Of a DNA stretch of 64,000 nucleotides, positions 46,298-55,261 are shown piece by piece. The position numbers and the translations under genes are program-made. Each line of letters starts with the position of its first letter. Within the stretch, counting starts at the first letter, position 1. The notes under the pieces were generated by a model. It had not been told where the DNA came from, did not search any database, and saw nothing but the letters and a program-made list of their open reading frames with translations. This stretch comes from Thalassovita sp. (GTDB lineage: Bacteria > Pseudomonadota > Alphaproteobacteria > Rhodobacterales > Rhodobacteraceae): NCBI GenBank assembly GCA_017792425.1, contig CP051233.1, positions 2,967,739-3,031,738 of the forward strand, read 5' to 3'.

Positions 46298-47217
46298 CGC
46301 TGATTTCCCCAGCCGCGCGCGACGCGCTTCAGACATGGCTGGACGGGCTGCGCGCGCTGAACGGTGCTTCGGATAACACACAGGAAGCCTATCGCCGCGA
46401 CGTGCTGGATTTCCTTGCCTTCATCACCGCGCACAAGGGCGAACCACAAGGGCTGCAGGCGCTGGAACGGGTCACGGTTTCGGACATGCGCGCATGGATG
46501 GCGCATACCCGCGGCACCGGGATCGCAGCCCGGTCGATGGCGCGCAAACTATCGGCAGTAAAGAGCTTTTTCCGCTGGCTGGCAGAGCGCGAAGGCTTTG
46601 AACCCACCGCCGTCCTATCCACCCGGTCGCCGAAATTCCACCGCAAACTGCCCCGCCCCCTGGACGAAAACGCCGCCCGCGACATGATCGAAACGGTCGA
46701 GATGCAGTCCCCCAAAGACTGGATCGCCGCGCGGGACATGGCCGTCGTCACGCTGCTGTACGGCTGCGGCCTGCGCATATCCGAGGCCCTGGGCCTGACC
46801 GGCCGCGACATCCCCCTGGGCGACAGCCTGCGTATCGTAGGCAAGGGCGACAAGGAACGGATCGTCCCCGTCATCGGCGCCGCCCGGCAGGCAGTTGACC
46901 GCTACCTGCACCTATGCCCCTACACGATGGAACCGGACCTGCCGGTCTTTCGCGGAACCCGCGGAGGCAAGCTGAATCCCCGGCAAATTCAACTGGTTAT
47001 GGAAAAGGCGCGGATGCAGCTGGGGTTGCCGTCAACCGCGACACCGCACGCGATGCGGCACAGTTTTGCCACTCACCTGCTGAACGCTGGCGGTGACCTG
47101 CGCGCCATCCAGGAACTGCTGGGCCATGCGTCCCTGTCCACAACGCAGGCCTATACGGCGGTGGACTTGGACCGACTTTTGGACGTATACGAACGCACCC
47201 ATCCCAAGGCGGGGTGA
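46294..47217 (+). CDS. xerC: Tyrosine recombinase XerC
   Basis: XerC acts with XerD to resolve chromosome dimers at dif. The 307-residue protein has an N-terminal core-binding domain and the full catalytic set: Arg161 (GCGLRISEAL), Lys184 (VGKGDKER), His252 and Arg255 (HAMRHSFATHLL), His278 (LLGHASLSTTQ) and Tyr287 (AYTAV). The ATG at 46294 overlaps the DUF484 stop. Length and location fit a housekeeping Xer recombinase rather than a phage integrase. Confidence 0.96.
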   Translation: MTLISPAARDALQTWLDGLRALNGASDNTQEAYRRDVLDFLAFITAHKGEPQGLQALERVTVSDMRAWMAHTRGTGIAARSMARKLSAVKSFFRWLAEREGFEPTAVLSTRSPKFHRKLPRPLDENAARDMIETVEMQSPKDWIAARDMAVVTLLYGCGLRISEALGLTGRDIPLGDSLRIVGKGDKERIVPVIGAARQAVDRYLHLCPYTMEPDLPVFRGTRGGKLNPRQIQLVMEKARMQLGLPSTATPHAMRHSFATHLLNAGGDLRAIQELLGHASLSTTQAYTAVDLDRLLDVYERTHPKAG

Positions 47218-47237
47218 TCCTGCCGGAAGGGAAACCC

Positions 47238-47936
47238 ATGAATTTCACAAATGAATCCAAGGCGTTGTCCGTCCATCTGTTGACCGCCACCGGGGCGGTC
47301 TTTGCCATGCTGGCGATGCTGGCGGCGGTGGATGGAAAATGGAGCCTGATGTTCTTGTGGCTGGTCGTGGCCTTTGCCGTGGACGGGGTCGACGGCCCAT
47401 TGGCGCGTCGCTACCACGTCAAGCATTACGCCGCGCGGTTCGACGGGCAATTGCTGGACCTGATCATCGACTACCTGACCTATGTGTTCATCCCGGCCTT
47501 TGCGCTGTTCAAATCGGACCTGCTGCCGGGCTGGACCGGCTGGTTCGCCATCATCATAATCACCTTTGCCAGCGCCCTGTATTTTGCGGACAACCGCATG
47601 AAAACCAAGGATAATTCATTCAACGGATTTCCCGGCTGCTGGAACATGCTGGTGCTGGTCCTGTTCGCGCTGAAGCCCAGTTTCTGGGTCATCCTCGGGT
47701 TGGTTTCGGTGCTGGCGGTGGCGATGTTCCTGCCGCTGAAATTCATCCACCCCGTGCGCACGATGCGCTGGCGGGCGCTGTCCCTGCCGGTGGCGCTGGC
47801 CTGGACGTTCTTTGCCGGATGGGCGGCCTGGGTGGATTTCCACCCCGAAAGCTGGGCGCATTGGGGGCTGGTCGTGACCTCTGTCCACCTGCTGGGCGTG
47901 GGCATCGCGCAGCAGATCATTCCGCAACGGAACTAG
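47238..47936 (+). CDS. pcs: Phosphatidylcholine synthase (CDP-diacylglycerol–choline)
   Basis: This 232-residue membrane protein has about eight hydrophobic segments and the CDP-alcohol phosphotransferase motif in a DG-x2-AR-x12-G-x3-D-x3-D spacing (DGPLAR at 52-57, Gly70, Asp74, Asp78). That longer 12-residue spacing is characteristic of bacterial Pcs. It condenses choline with CDP-diacylglycerol to make phosphatidylcholine, a main lipid in many alphaproteobacteria. A GGAAGG Shine-Dalgarno lies before the ATG at 47238. Confidence 0.93.
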   Translation: MNFTNESKALSVHLLTATGAVFAMLAMLAAVDGKWSLMFLWLVVAFAVDGVDGPLARRYHVKHYAARFDGQLLDLIIDYLTYVFIPAFALFKSDLLPGWTGWFAIIIITFASALYFADNRMKTKDNSFNGFPGCWNMLVLVLFALKPSFWVILGLVSVLAVAMFLPLKFIHPVRTMRWRALSLPVALAWTFFAGWAAWVDFHPESWAHWGLVVTSVHLLGVGIAQQIIPQRN

Positions 47937-47952
47937 TGCCATTCGGGGGCTT

Positions 47953-47981
47953 CCCTGTGGTTTGACGCCCAAACCACAGGG
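47953..47981. repeat. Perfect 11-bp hairpin in the pcs/ogt convergent spacer
   Basis: CCCTGTGGTTT (47953-47963) pairs perfectly with AAACCACAGGG (47971-47981) around a 7-base loop. It sits 16 bases after the pcs stop and 15 bases before the ogt stop. It is likely a two-way terminator, though no clear T-run follows on either side. Confidence 0.6.
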
Positions 47982-47995
47982 ATTGCCTGAAAGAA

Positions 47996-48448
47996 CTAGA
48001 TCAACAGCCCACCCGCGCCTTCGTGCTTCAACAACCAAACCTTGGTTTCCACCCCGCCGCGCCCGGAAAACCCGCCCAGCCCGCTGGCGCCCAACACCCG
48101 GTGGCAGGGGATCAGGATCGGGATCGGGTTGCCGCCGCACCCCTGCCCGATCGCCTGCGCCGGCACGCCCAGATCGCGGGCCAGATCGCCATAGGTGCGG
48201 GTTTCGCCAAAGGGGATGCCAAGGATCGCGTCGCACACCCGTTTCTGAAAATCCGAAGCCCGCACCCGCAGGGGCACATCGAACGCCTGCCGCCGCCCGG
48301 CGAAATAGTCGGTCAGCTGCGCGGCAGCGCGGTCCAGCAACGCGGTGTGGTCGGCGCCGCCGCTTTCCCATGCGCACCGGACAATCGCGCCGTCCTGTTC
48401 GGTCAGCGTCACGGGGCCGGTAGGGGTGTCGAGCATCAAAGAAGGCAT
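47996..48448 (-). CDS. ogt: Methylated-DNA–[protein]-cysteine S-methyltransferase
   Basis: This 150-residue suicide DNA repair protein removes methyl groups from O6-methylguanine. The active-site motif IPCHRVLG is present with the DNA-binding helix around GNPIPILIPCHR. I chose the ATG at 48448 because GATGAGG lies just upstream, whereas the longer frame starts at a TTG. It is downstream of ileS, separated by a strong terminator, so it has its own promoter. Confidence 0.93.
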   Translation of the reverse strand: MPSLMLDTPTGPVTLTEQDGAIVRCAWESGGADHTALLDRAAAQLTDYFAGRRQAFDVPLRVRASDFQKRVCDAILGIPFGETRTYGDLARDLGVPAQAIGQGCGGNPIPILIPCHRVLGASGLGGFSGRGGVETKVWLLKHEGAGGLLI

Positions 48449-48465
48449 GGCCTCATCGGAACGCA

Positions 48466-48495
48466 AAACGGCCCCGCAATCAAGCGGGGCCGTTT
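48466..48495 (-). terminator. Intrinsic terminator downstream of ileS
   Basis: A perfect 12-bp stem (48466-48477 with 48484-48495) around a 6-base loop lies between the ileS stop and the ogt start. Read on the minus strand it ends in TTTTG. It separates the ileS and ogt transcripts. Confidence 0.8.
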
Positions 48496-48515
48496 GTTTG
48501 TCCGGTCAGCGCAGG

Positions 48516-51419
48516 TCAGCCCAGGGCTTCGTCACAGCGTTTACAGGTACCGGCGTGGCCATGGGTGCCGACGTCCGGCAGGATCTTCCAGCACCGCTGG
48601 CATTTCTCACCCTCAGCCTTTTCGAACACGACGCCCACGCCTTCGATCTCGGGCAGGCGGAATGCCTCTGCCGGGATCGGGTCGGCGGTCAGCGACAGGC
48701 CCGAGGTGATGCAGATATCATCGAAATGCACTGTTTTCAGCGCGGCAAGCATGTCGTCGTTGCGGATGTGGACGACCGGCGCGGCCTCCAGCGAGGCGCC
48801 GATCACCTTGTCCGTGCGCTGGATTTCCAGCGCGGCGGTCACCACACGGCGGGCGCGGCGCACCATCGCCCATTTCGCCGCCAGCGGTTCGTTCAGCCAG
48901 TCCGCGGGCGTTTCGGGGATGTCTTGCAGGTGCACGCTGCTGTCCGCGCCGGGGAAGCGTTCCAGCCAGACCTCTTCCATGGTGAACACCAGGATCGGGG
49001 CCAGCCAGGTCGTCAGCCGGTGGAACAGCATATCCAGCACGGTGCGGGCGGCGCGGGCGCGCAGGGTATCGCCGTCGCAATACAGCGCATCCTTGCGGAT
49101 GTCGAAGTAGAAGGCCGACAGGTCCACCGTGGCGAAGTTGAAGATCGCACTGAACACACCTTGGAAGTCGAACTTGGCGTATCCGGTGCGGACGCGGTGA
49201 TCCAGTTCGGCCAGGCGGTGCAGAACCCATTGCTCCAGTTCCGGCATGTCGGCGGGTTCTACGCGCTGCGTCTCTTCGAACTGTGCCAGCGAACCCAGCA
49301 TGAACCGCATGGTGTTGCGCAGGCGGCGATAGCTGTCTGCGGTGCCCTTCAGGATTTCCGGCCCGATGCGCTGGTCGGCGGTATAGTCGGTCTGGGCCAC
49401 CCACAGGCGCAGGATGTCGGCGCCGTACTGCTTCACCACTTCCTCGGGGACGATGGTGTTGCCCAGCGATTTGGACATCTTGTTGCCCTTCTCATCCAGG
49501 GTAAAGCCGTGGGTGACCACGTTGCGATAGGGCGCGCGGCCCTTGGTGCCGCAGGCCTGCAGCAGGGACGAATGGAACCAGCCGCGGTGCTGGTCGGTGC
49601 CTTCCATATAGACATCGGCAATGCCGTCGGCGGTGCCGTCTTCGCGGTCACGCAGCACGAAGGCATGGGTCGAGCCAGAGTCAAACCACACGTCCAGCAC
49701 GTCGAATACCTGTTCGTAGTCATCCGCGTTGGCGGCGTCCCCGATGAAGCGTTCCTTGGCCCCGTCCGCATACCAGGCATCCGCGCCGTCCGCCTCGAAC
49801 GCGTCAAAGATCCGCTTGTTCACGGCCGCGTCACGCAGCAGGAAATCGTCGTCGGTGGGCAGCGCACCCTTCTTGACGAAACAGGTCAGCGGCACGCCCC
49901 AGGCGCGCTGGCGCGACAGCACCCAGTCGGGGCGGGTTTCGATCATCGCGTACAGGCGGTTCCGCCCGGTCTGGGGGGTGAACTTCACCAACTGGTCGAT
50001 CGAGGTCAGCGCCCGTTCGCGGATCGTCTTGCCGTGGCTGTCATCCCCACCCGCCGGGCGGTCGATGGCGGCGAACCATTGCGGCGTATTGCGGAAGATC
50101 ACCGGTGCCTTGGACCGCCACGAATGCGGATAGCTGTGCGTGACCCGGCCGCGCGCGATGATTCCGCCCGCCTGAACCAGCTTGTCGATCACGGCGGTGT
50201 TGGCCTTGCCTTCCTTGCCCTTGTGATCCAGCACGGTCAGCCCGGCGAAGAAGGGCACATGCGGCAGGAACTCGGATTCCTCGCCCACGTTGTGGGTCAT
50301 CCGGTCCATCCAGTTGCGCTTGACGAAACATTCATAGTCGTCGGCACCGTGGCTGGGCGCGGTATGCACGAAACCCGTACCCGCGTCATCGGTGACATGG
50401 TCGCCGTCGATCATCGGCACGTCGTAGTCCCAGAAGCCGTTTGCGCCGTCCATCCCGTTGAACGGGTGGGCGCAGACCGCGCCTTCGAATTCGGCCGGGT
50501 CCACGTCACGGACGCGGGTGAACCTGGTGACGCGCGATTTGCCCAGGGCGTCCTCGGCCAGCGCATCGGCAAAAAGGTACAGATCACCCGGCGCGGTCCA
50601 GCTTTCGTCCTGCGTTTCGTCGACGCGATAGAGGCCATAGGCGATTTTCGGGTTATAGGCGACGGCCTTGTTCGACGGGATCGTCCACGGGGTGGTGGTC
50701 CAGATCACGACGCGGGCATCTTTCAGCCCCTCGGGCGCGGATTTGAACCTGAACGGCACCCAGATCGTGTGCGATTTGTGGTCGTGATACTCGATCTCGG
50801 CCTCGGCCAGCGCCGTCTTTTCGACCGGCGACCACATCACGGGCTTGGACCCCTGGTACAGCGTGCCGTTCATCAGGAACTTCATGAACTCGTCCGCGAT
50901 CACCGCCTCGGCGTGATAATCCATGGTCAGGTAGGGATCGTCCCAGTTGCCGGTGATACCCAAACGCTTGAATTCTTCGCGCTGGATGTCCACCCACTGC
51001 GCGGCAAAGGCACGGCATTCGCGGCGGAAATCCACCACGTTGACGTCATCCTTGTTCTTGCCCTTGGCGCGGTACTGTTCCTCGATCTTCCACTCGATCG
51101 GCAATCCGTGGCAGTCCCAGCCGGGCACATAGCGCGCGTCAAACCCCATCATCTGGTGGCTGCGCACGATCATGTCCTTGATCGTCTTGTTCAGCGCGTG
51201 GCCGATGTGCAGATGGCCGTTGGCATAAGGAGGACCATCATGCAGGGTAAAGGGCTGGCGCGCGCCGCCCGCCGCCTTGGCCCGCAGGCGGCCGTAGATG
51301 TCCATGTCCGCCCAGCGTTGCAGCCATGCGGGTTCACGCTTGGGCAGGCCCGCGCGCATGGGGAATTCCGTCTGGGGCAGGTTCAGGGTGTCTTTGTAGT
51401 CAGGGGTGTCGGCGCACAT
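48516..51419 (-). CDS. ileS: Isoleucyl-tRNA synthetase
   Basis: IleS charges tRNA-Ile. The 967-residue class I synthetase has the HIGH motif (GHLHIGHALNK), the editing (CP1) domain, the KMSKS motif (GNKMSKSLGNT) and a C-terminal zinc-binding end (CQRCWKILPD, with CKRCDEALG). Family length fits. The ATG at 51419 opens MCADTPDYKDTLNLP. It faces the globin gene across a 256-base spacer. Confidence 0.98.
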   Translation of the reverse strand: MCADTPDYKDTLNLPQTEFPMRAGLPKREPAWLQRWADMDIYGRLRAKAAGGARQPFTLHDGPPYANGHLHIGHALNKTIKDMIVRSHQMMGFDARYVPGWDCHGLPIEWKIEEQYRAKGKNKDDVNVVDFRRECRAFAAQWVDIQREEFKRLGITGNWDDPYLTMDYHAEAVIADEFMKFLMNGTLYQGSKPVMWSPVEKTALAEAEIEYHDHKSHTIWVPFRFKSAPEGLKDARVVIWTTTPWTIPSNKAVAYNPKIAYGLYRVDETQDESWTAPGDLYLFADALAEDALGKSRVTRFTRVRDVDPAEFEGAVCAHPFNGMDGANGFWDYDVPMIDGDHVTDDAGTGFVHTAPSHGADDYECFVKRNWMDRMTHNVGEESEFLPHVPFFAGLTVLDHKGKEGKANTAVIDKLVQAGGIIARGRVTHSYPHSWRSKAPVIFRNTPQWFAAIDRPAGGDDSHGKTIRERALTSIDQLVKFTPQTGRNRLYAMIETRPDWVLSRQRAWGVPLTCFVKKGALPTDDDFLLRDAAVNKRIFDAFEADGADAWYADGAKERFIGDAANADDYEQVFDVLDVWFDSGSTHAFVLRDREDGTADGIADVYMEGTDQHRGWFHSSLLQACGTKGRAPYRNVVTHGFTLDEKGNKMSKSLGNTIVPEEVVKQYGADILRLWVAQTDYTADQRIGPEILKGTADSYRRLRNTMRFMLGSLAQFEETQRVEPADMPELEQWVLHRLAELDHRVRTGYAKFDFQGVFSAIFNFATVDLSAFYFDIRKDALYCDGDTLRARAARTVLDMLFHRLTTWLAPILVFTMEEVWLERFPGADSSVHLQDIPETPADWLNEPLAAKWAMVRRARRVVTAALEIQRTDKVIGASLEAAPVVHIRNDDMLAALKTVHFDDICITSGLSLTADPIPAEAFRLPEIEGVGVVFEKAEGEKCQRCWKILPDVGTHGHAGTCKRCDEALG

Positions 51420-51624
51420 CGGTTGCGTCCTTCGAATGGTCGTGATCTGTCAGGGTGTGGGGGCGGCGCGGGAACCCAGACGCCTTTTCCCGGCGTCTCT
51501 GGCTGTCAGAGCGCCGGGCATGTAATTCGAATAATGATCGCGGTCAGATGCGTCATGCCCGCGTTATAGGCCCGTGCGCAAGGGGCGACAAGTGGGCGAT
51601 TGCGCGGCGCTTTGGCATCTGGAA

Positions 51625-51643
51625 AGGGCCGACGGCCGGCCCT
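51625..51643 (+). other. Hairpin in the leader upstream of the globin gene
   Basis: AGGGCCG (51625-51631) pairs with CGGCCCT (51637-51643) around a 5-base loop, 32 bases before the globin ATG. If transcribed it would lie in the 5' leader and could affect translation. No known riboswitch pattern is seen. The remaining spacer back to ileS holds nothing else I recognise. Confidence 0.4.
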
Positions 51644-51675
51644 AGATCAGGCACATCACCTACAGGAGGACCGGC

Positions 51676-52083
51676 ATGGCCACGCTGCCCCCGAAATTCG
51701 ACATCACCCGCGAAGAGATCGCCCGCGTCGTGCACGCCTTCTATGCGATGGTGCGCGAACATCCCGGTCTGGGGCCGGTCTTTGCCGCGCATGTGACCGA
51801 CTGGCCGAAGCACGAGGAAAAGATCATCCGCTTCTGGGCCAACGCGATCCTGTACGAACGCAACTATGACGGCAACCCGCTGACCGCGCACCAGGACGCG
51901 GGCAACGTGCGCCCGGGGATGTTTACCCCGTGGCTGGGGCTGTTCGACCTGGTGCTGAAAATGGAACTGCGCCCGGACCAGGCGGCGGCCTGGTCGGAAC
52001 TGGCCCACCGTATCGGCCGGTCCCTGCGCGCCGGTGTGGTCGAGAAGACCCGGGGCGCGGACGGCATCCCGCGGCTGTTCTGA
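51676..52083 (+). CDS. Group III truncated hemoglobin
   Basis: This 135-residue globin carries the truncated (2-on-2) pattern with PGLGPVFAAHV and WPKHEEKIIRFWANAILYERNY, and a histidine in the AHQ segment as in group III truncated hemoglobins. These proteins bind O2 or NO and can detoxify peroxynitrite or act in redox sensing. An AGGAGG Shine-Dalgarno precedes the ATG at 51676. A repeat begins at its stop codon. Confidence 0.9.
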   Translation: MATLPPKFDITREEIARVVHAFYAMVREHPGLGPVFAAHVTDWPKHEEKIIRFWANAILYERNYDGNPLTAHQDAGNVRPGMFTPWLGLFDLVLKMELRPDQAAAWSELAHRIGRSLRAGVVEKTRGADGIPRLF

Positions 52084-52240
52084 AAAGGCGCGCGCTGACG
52101 CGCGCACAGGATATCTCGGCCTGCGGCCTCGGGACTGGGGCGCTGCCCCAGACCCCGGGGTATTTTCACCAAGAAAAACCGGTTTCATCTTGCCTGAAAT
52201 ACTCTGGGATGAGGCCGCAGGCCGAGGGGCGAAGCCCCTT
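52081..52240. repeat. Repeat-filled convergent spacer, copy 1
   Basis: The spacer between the globin and ycjF genes is almost entirely structured. Module A (52081-52117) begins at the globin stop and ends in AGGATATCTCG; a near-copy lies in reverse at 56151-56187. Module B (CCCCGGGGTATTTT at 52153-52166, then CCAAGAAAA) recurs at 56059. A perfect 16-bp inverted repeat spans the region (52115-52130 with 52211-52226). Two smaller hairpins, CTGGGGC/GCCCCAG (52135-52151) and GGGGC/GCCCC (52226-52238), lie inside or beside it. It probably terminates transcription from both genes. Confidence 0.75.
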
Positions 52241-52252
52241 TGTCCTTCACCA

Positions 52253-53248
52253 TCACCCCTGCCCGAACAGCCCGGTCAAGGCGCGGCGGACCGTCGCCGT
52301 GACCGAGGGGCGCTTGACACGCGAGAAGGGCAGCGGGCGGCAGACCTCTATCGCGGCGATGCCGACGCGGGCGGTCAGGGCGCCATTGACCACACCTTCG
52401 CCAAAGCGGCGGGACAGTTTGGACAGGATGCCGCCGCCCGCCAGCGATCCGATCAGGTCATCGCCCACCGCGACGGCACCGGTGGCGACAAGGTGGGTCA
52501 TCACCGCCCGGGTCAGCCGCCAGCTGCCCAGCGTTCCGGCGCGGCCGCCGTAGATTTCGGCGATGCGGCGGATCATGCGCAGGTTGGCCGTCAGCGCGGC
52601 AAAGACATCAGCCAGCGCCAGCGGCACCAGCGCCGTCACCGTGGCGACCTGGCGGGCGGCGGCTTCGACTTCTCGCAGGGCGGCCTGGTCCAGCGGGGTC
52701 AGCAATTCCGATTCTGCCAGGTCCAGCAGCGCGTCGGCGTCGAACTGGTCGTCCTTGCGGTCAGCGAACCGGGCGCGGGCCCAGTCCAGTTCCGGACGGT
52801 TGGCATAGAGAGCGACGAGGCGGCCCGAGACGTTGCGGGCCTTTTCGAGGCTGGCCTCGGATTTCGCCTCGGTCGCGGCGCGGTGCAGCCGGTCCAACCG
52901 CGCCAGACGGCTGAACGCGGCCAGTTCGCGCAGCGCGGCGACGGCCAGCACCAGCAGGAAGGCGGCGATCAGCACCGTCACCGCATAGCCCAGCAGCGGC
53001 AGCCGCGCGATCAGGCCGGTCGCAAAATCCCAGGCCGCGATGGACAGAACCGCACCCAGAAGCGACAGGCCCAGCCCCCAGCCCCAACGCGCCAGCCGCG
53101 ACCCGCGCGCGGGTCGGGCGGCCAGCATCACGGCCTTTTGCATGGCGGCGCCGGTCGGTGCTTCGGTTTCCGGCACCGGGGGCGCGGAATCCGGACCCTG
53201 CGCGGCGGGCGTGTTTTCCAGGTCGATCAGGATCGGCCCCTTGGTCAT
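52253..53248 (-). CDS. ycjF: YcjF/TIGR01620-type membrane protein
   Basis: This 331-residue protein has a Pro-rich N-terminus, two membrane segments near 55-100 (GLSLLGAVLSIAAWDFAT and LGYAVTVLIAAFLLVLAVAAL), and a soluble C-terminal half with VGDDLIGSLAGGGILSKLSRRFGEGVVNGALTA-like sequence of the DUF697 type. YcjF is the partner of the YcjX GTPase in envelope stress operons. It starts at the GNAT stop (ATGA overlap), so ycjX–GNAT–ycjF are co-translated. Confidence 0.88.
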   Translation of the reverse strand: MTKGPILIDLENTPAAQGPDSAPPVPETEAPTGAAMQKAVMLAARPARGSRLARWGWGLGLSLLGAVLSIAAWDFATGLIARLPLLGYAVTVLIAAFLLVLAVAALRELAAFSRLARLDRLHRAATEAKSEASLEKARNVSGRLVALYANRPELDWARARFADRKDDQFDADALLDLAESELLTPLDQAALREVEAAARQVATVTALVPLALADVFAALTANLRMIRRIAEIYGGRAGTLGSWRLTRAVMTHLVATGAVAVGDDLIGSLAGGGILSKLSRRFGEGVVNGALTARVGIAAIEVCRPLPFSRVKRPSVTATVRRALTGLFGQG

Positions 53249-53682
53249 GAGAAATCGTCCTTTTGCCAGATCAGCAACACGTCGGGCAGGCCCTCGTCAT
53301 TGCCGTCGCCCGCGGTATGCGCGGCCTCAAGGAAGCCCTGCGCAAGGTAGAAGGCGCGGGCCAGGTGGTTTTGCTGCAGCGTCCACAGTTCCAGCCGGTC
53401 AGCCTGCGCTTTGGCGTCGTTCAGCAGGATGCGCCCCACCCCGTGCCCCTGCGCGCGCGGGTGAACATAGAGCGCGTGCACGCGCTGGCCATCCCGGATG
53501 ATGAACCCCGCCGCGCCGTCCTCGTCCCGCAGATAGCGGACCCAGCCGCGCAGGATCACCTTGGCCATCAGCCACAAATCCGTCAGCCGGTCGCGGCTGT
53601 CTTCTCCGGCGTCGCGGGTATGCCGCCACAGGATATTCAGCAAGGCCGGAAGGTGGAACAGGTAGGCGCGGTGCGGGGTCAT
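53245..53682 (-). CDS. GNAT-family N-acetyltransferase in the ycjX–ycjF operon
   Basis: This 145-residue protein has the GNAT acetyl-CoA motif VHPRAQGHGVGRILLNDA and the downstream FYLAQGFLEA segment. The substrate is unknown. Both ends overlap the neighbouring genes as ATGA (with ycjX upstream and ycjF downstream), so it is tightly coupled to the pair. Insertion of an acetyltransferase between ycjX and ycjF is not the arrangement of E. coli, where the two are adjacent. Confidence 0.88.
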   Translation of the reverse strand: MTPHRAYLFHLPALLNILWRHTRDAGEDSRDRLTDLWLMAKVILRGWVRYLRDEDGAAGFIIRDGQRVHALYVHPRAQGHGVGRILLNDAKAQADRLELWTLQQNHLARAFYLAQGFLEAAHTAGDGNDEGLPDVLLIWQKDDFS

Positions 53683-55106
53683 GACAGCCGATCCCCGAAC
53701 AGGAATTGCGCGGCCCGGTCAAGCCGGATATGCGGCGGCCCCTCGCCCGGTTTCAGCGACAAGGCGGCGGGTGCGAAGGACATGATGCGATAATCGGCGT
53801 CCAGCCATTTTTCCTGACCGGCGCGGGCAGGGGACAACAGCCGCGCCGGATCATCCGGCAGCGCGCCGGGGTGAAAGGCGGCGCGCTTGCCAGTGTCCAG
53901 CAGCGTGCCGCGCACCACGTCCAGCGGCTGGCCTTCGTGGGTCAGCGTGTCCTCGGTCGTGGCGCGCAGCGACGCGATGGCCATCGCCGCCGTGCTGGCC
54001 CCGGCGAAATCGGCGCGGTCGCGGGCGTCGCGGGTCAGCGCCTCCATGATCGCGGTCAGGCGGGGGTGCTGCGCGTGGTGCAGGTGGTCGGCCTTGGTGG
54101 CGGCGAACAGGATCTTTTCCACCCGCCGGCCCAGCAGCAGACGCGTCACAAAGGCATTCCGGCCGGGGCGAAAGGCCGACAGGATGTCGGACATGGCGTG
54201 GCGCAGATCCTCGACCGCTTGCGGGCCGGAATGGATGGCCCCCAGCGCGTCCACCAGAACGACTTGCCGGTCGATCCGGGCAAAGTGATCGCGGAAGAAC
54301 GGCTTGACGACCTGCGATTTGTAGGCTTCGAACCGGCGCTCCATCTCGCGCTGCAGGGTTCCGCGCTTGGGTGCGCCCTCTATCGGAAGCGGGGCAAAGG
54401 TCAGCACCGGGCTGCCGGCCAGATCGCCGGGCAGCAGGAACCGCCCTGGCGTGCAGTCATAGAACCCGGCGGCACGGGCATTGGCCAGGTAGGTGGTGAA
54501 TGCCTGCGCCAGCCGTTGCGCGGCGGGTTCGTCATGCGCGCCCTGCCCGTCCGTGGCGCGGGCCAGCGTCATGTAGTCCGCCGCCTGCGCGCGATTGGCG
54601 ATGCGGCCCAGCGTATCGGCGGACCACTCGGCATAGCTGCGATCCATCAGGCCAAGATCCAACAACCATTCGCCGGGATAATCCACGATGTCCAGATGCA
54701 CCGTGCGCGGCCCGGACAGGCCCGACAGCAGCCCCGTCGGACGCACCTTCAGCGACAGGCGCAGCTCGGAGATCGAGCGGGTGGATTCGGGCCAGTGCGG
54801 CTGAGGAGAGGTCAGCGCGGCAAGATGGTTTTCATAGTCGAACCGCGGGATCGTGTCGTCCGGCTGCGGCTGCAGATAGGCGGCCTCGATCCGCCTTTCG
54901 GACGCCGCCAGCAACCCCGGCATCCGGCCCCGGTTCAGCATGTTGGCGACCAGCGACGTGATGAACACCGTCTTGCCGGATCGCGCCAACCCGGTGACGC
55001 CCAGCCGGACCACGGGTTCCAGGAACGCCTCGGACAGGCTGTCGCCCACAGCCTCGACCCCTCGGGTCAACCCGTCCGCCAGATCGCTCAGTCCCACACC
55101 CGACAC
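53679..55106 (-). CDS. ycjX: YcjX-family GTP-binding protein (DUF463)
   Basis: This 475-residue protein has the P-loop GLARSGKT (39-46) and YcjX-type blocks such as IVDYPGEWLLDLGL and VLVDALGAIHSGPQ. YcjX proteins are stress-linked GTPases found with YcjF. The start appears to be a GTG at 55106. The protein is the first of the three-gene operon. The 155-base spacer to truA carries both divergent promoters. Confidence 0.92.
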   Translation of the reverse strand: MSGVGLSDLADGLTRGVEAVGDSLSEAFLEPVVRLGVTGLARSGKTVFITSLVANMLNRGRMPGLLAASERRIEAAYLQPQPDDTIPRFDYENHLAALTSPQPHWPESTRSISELRLSLKVRPTGLLSGLSGPRTVHLDIVDYPGEWLLDLGLMDRSYAEWSADTLGRIANRAQAADYMTLARATDGQGAHDEPAAQRLAQAFTTYLANARAAGFYDCTPGRFLLPGDLAGSPVLTFAPLPIEGAPKRGTLQREMERRFEAYKSQVVKPFFRDHFARIDRQVVLVDALGAIHSGPQAVEDLRHAMSDILSAFRPGRNAFVTRLLLGRRVEKILFAATKADHLHHAQHPRLTAIMEALTRDARDRADFAGASTAAMAIASLRATTEDTLTHEGQPLDVVRGTLLDTGKRAAFHPGALPDDPARLLSPARAGQEKWLDADYRIMSFAPAALSLKPGEGPPHIRLDRAAQFLFGDRLS

Positions 55107-55261
55107 CCTTCGTTAACGCTTCGATCCCAAGATAGGCATTGCGAAAGCCCCGGGAAAGCACCGCGAACCCTATAGCAGGATTTTGTTCAAAGATCGGCAT
55201 TTGAACAGAATTTTCAGCGTGGTGCTTTTCCGGCGACCGGAATCGGGCTAAGGCGGCGGAC

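Noticed and set aside
46294..47217. XerC considered as an integrase of a mobile element
   Set aside because: It is coupled to DUF484, has housekeeping length, and no tRNA gene, att repeat or phage gene is nearby.
48345..51569. A 1,074-codon open frame antisense to ileS
   Set aside because: It mirrors ileS codon by codon in a high-GC gene, has low-complexity His/Arg/Gly-rich composition and no family motif; it is a codon-bias shadow.
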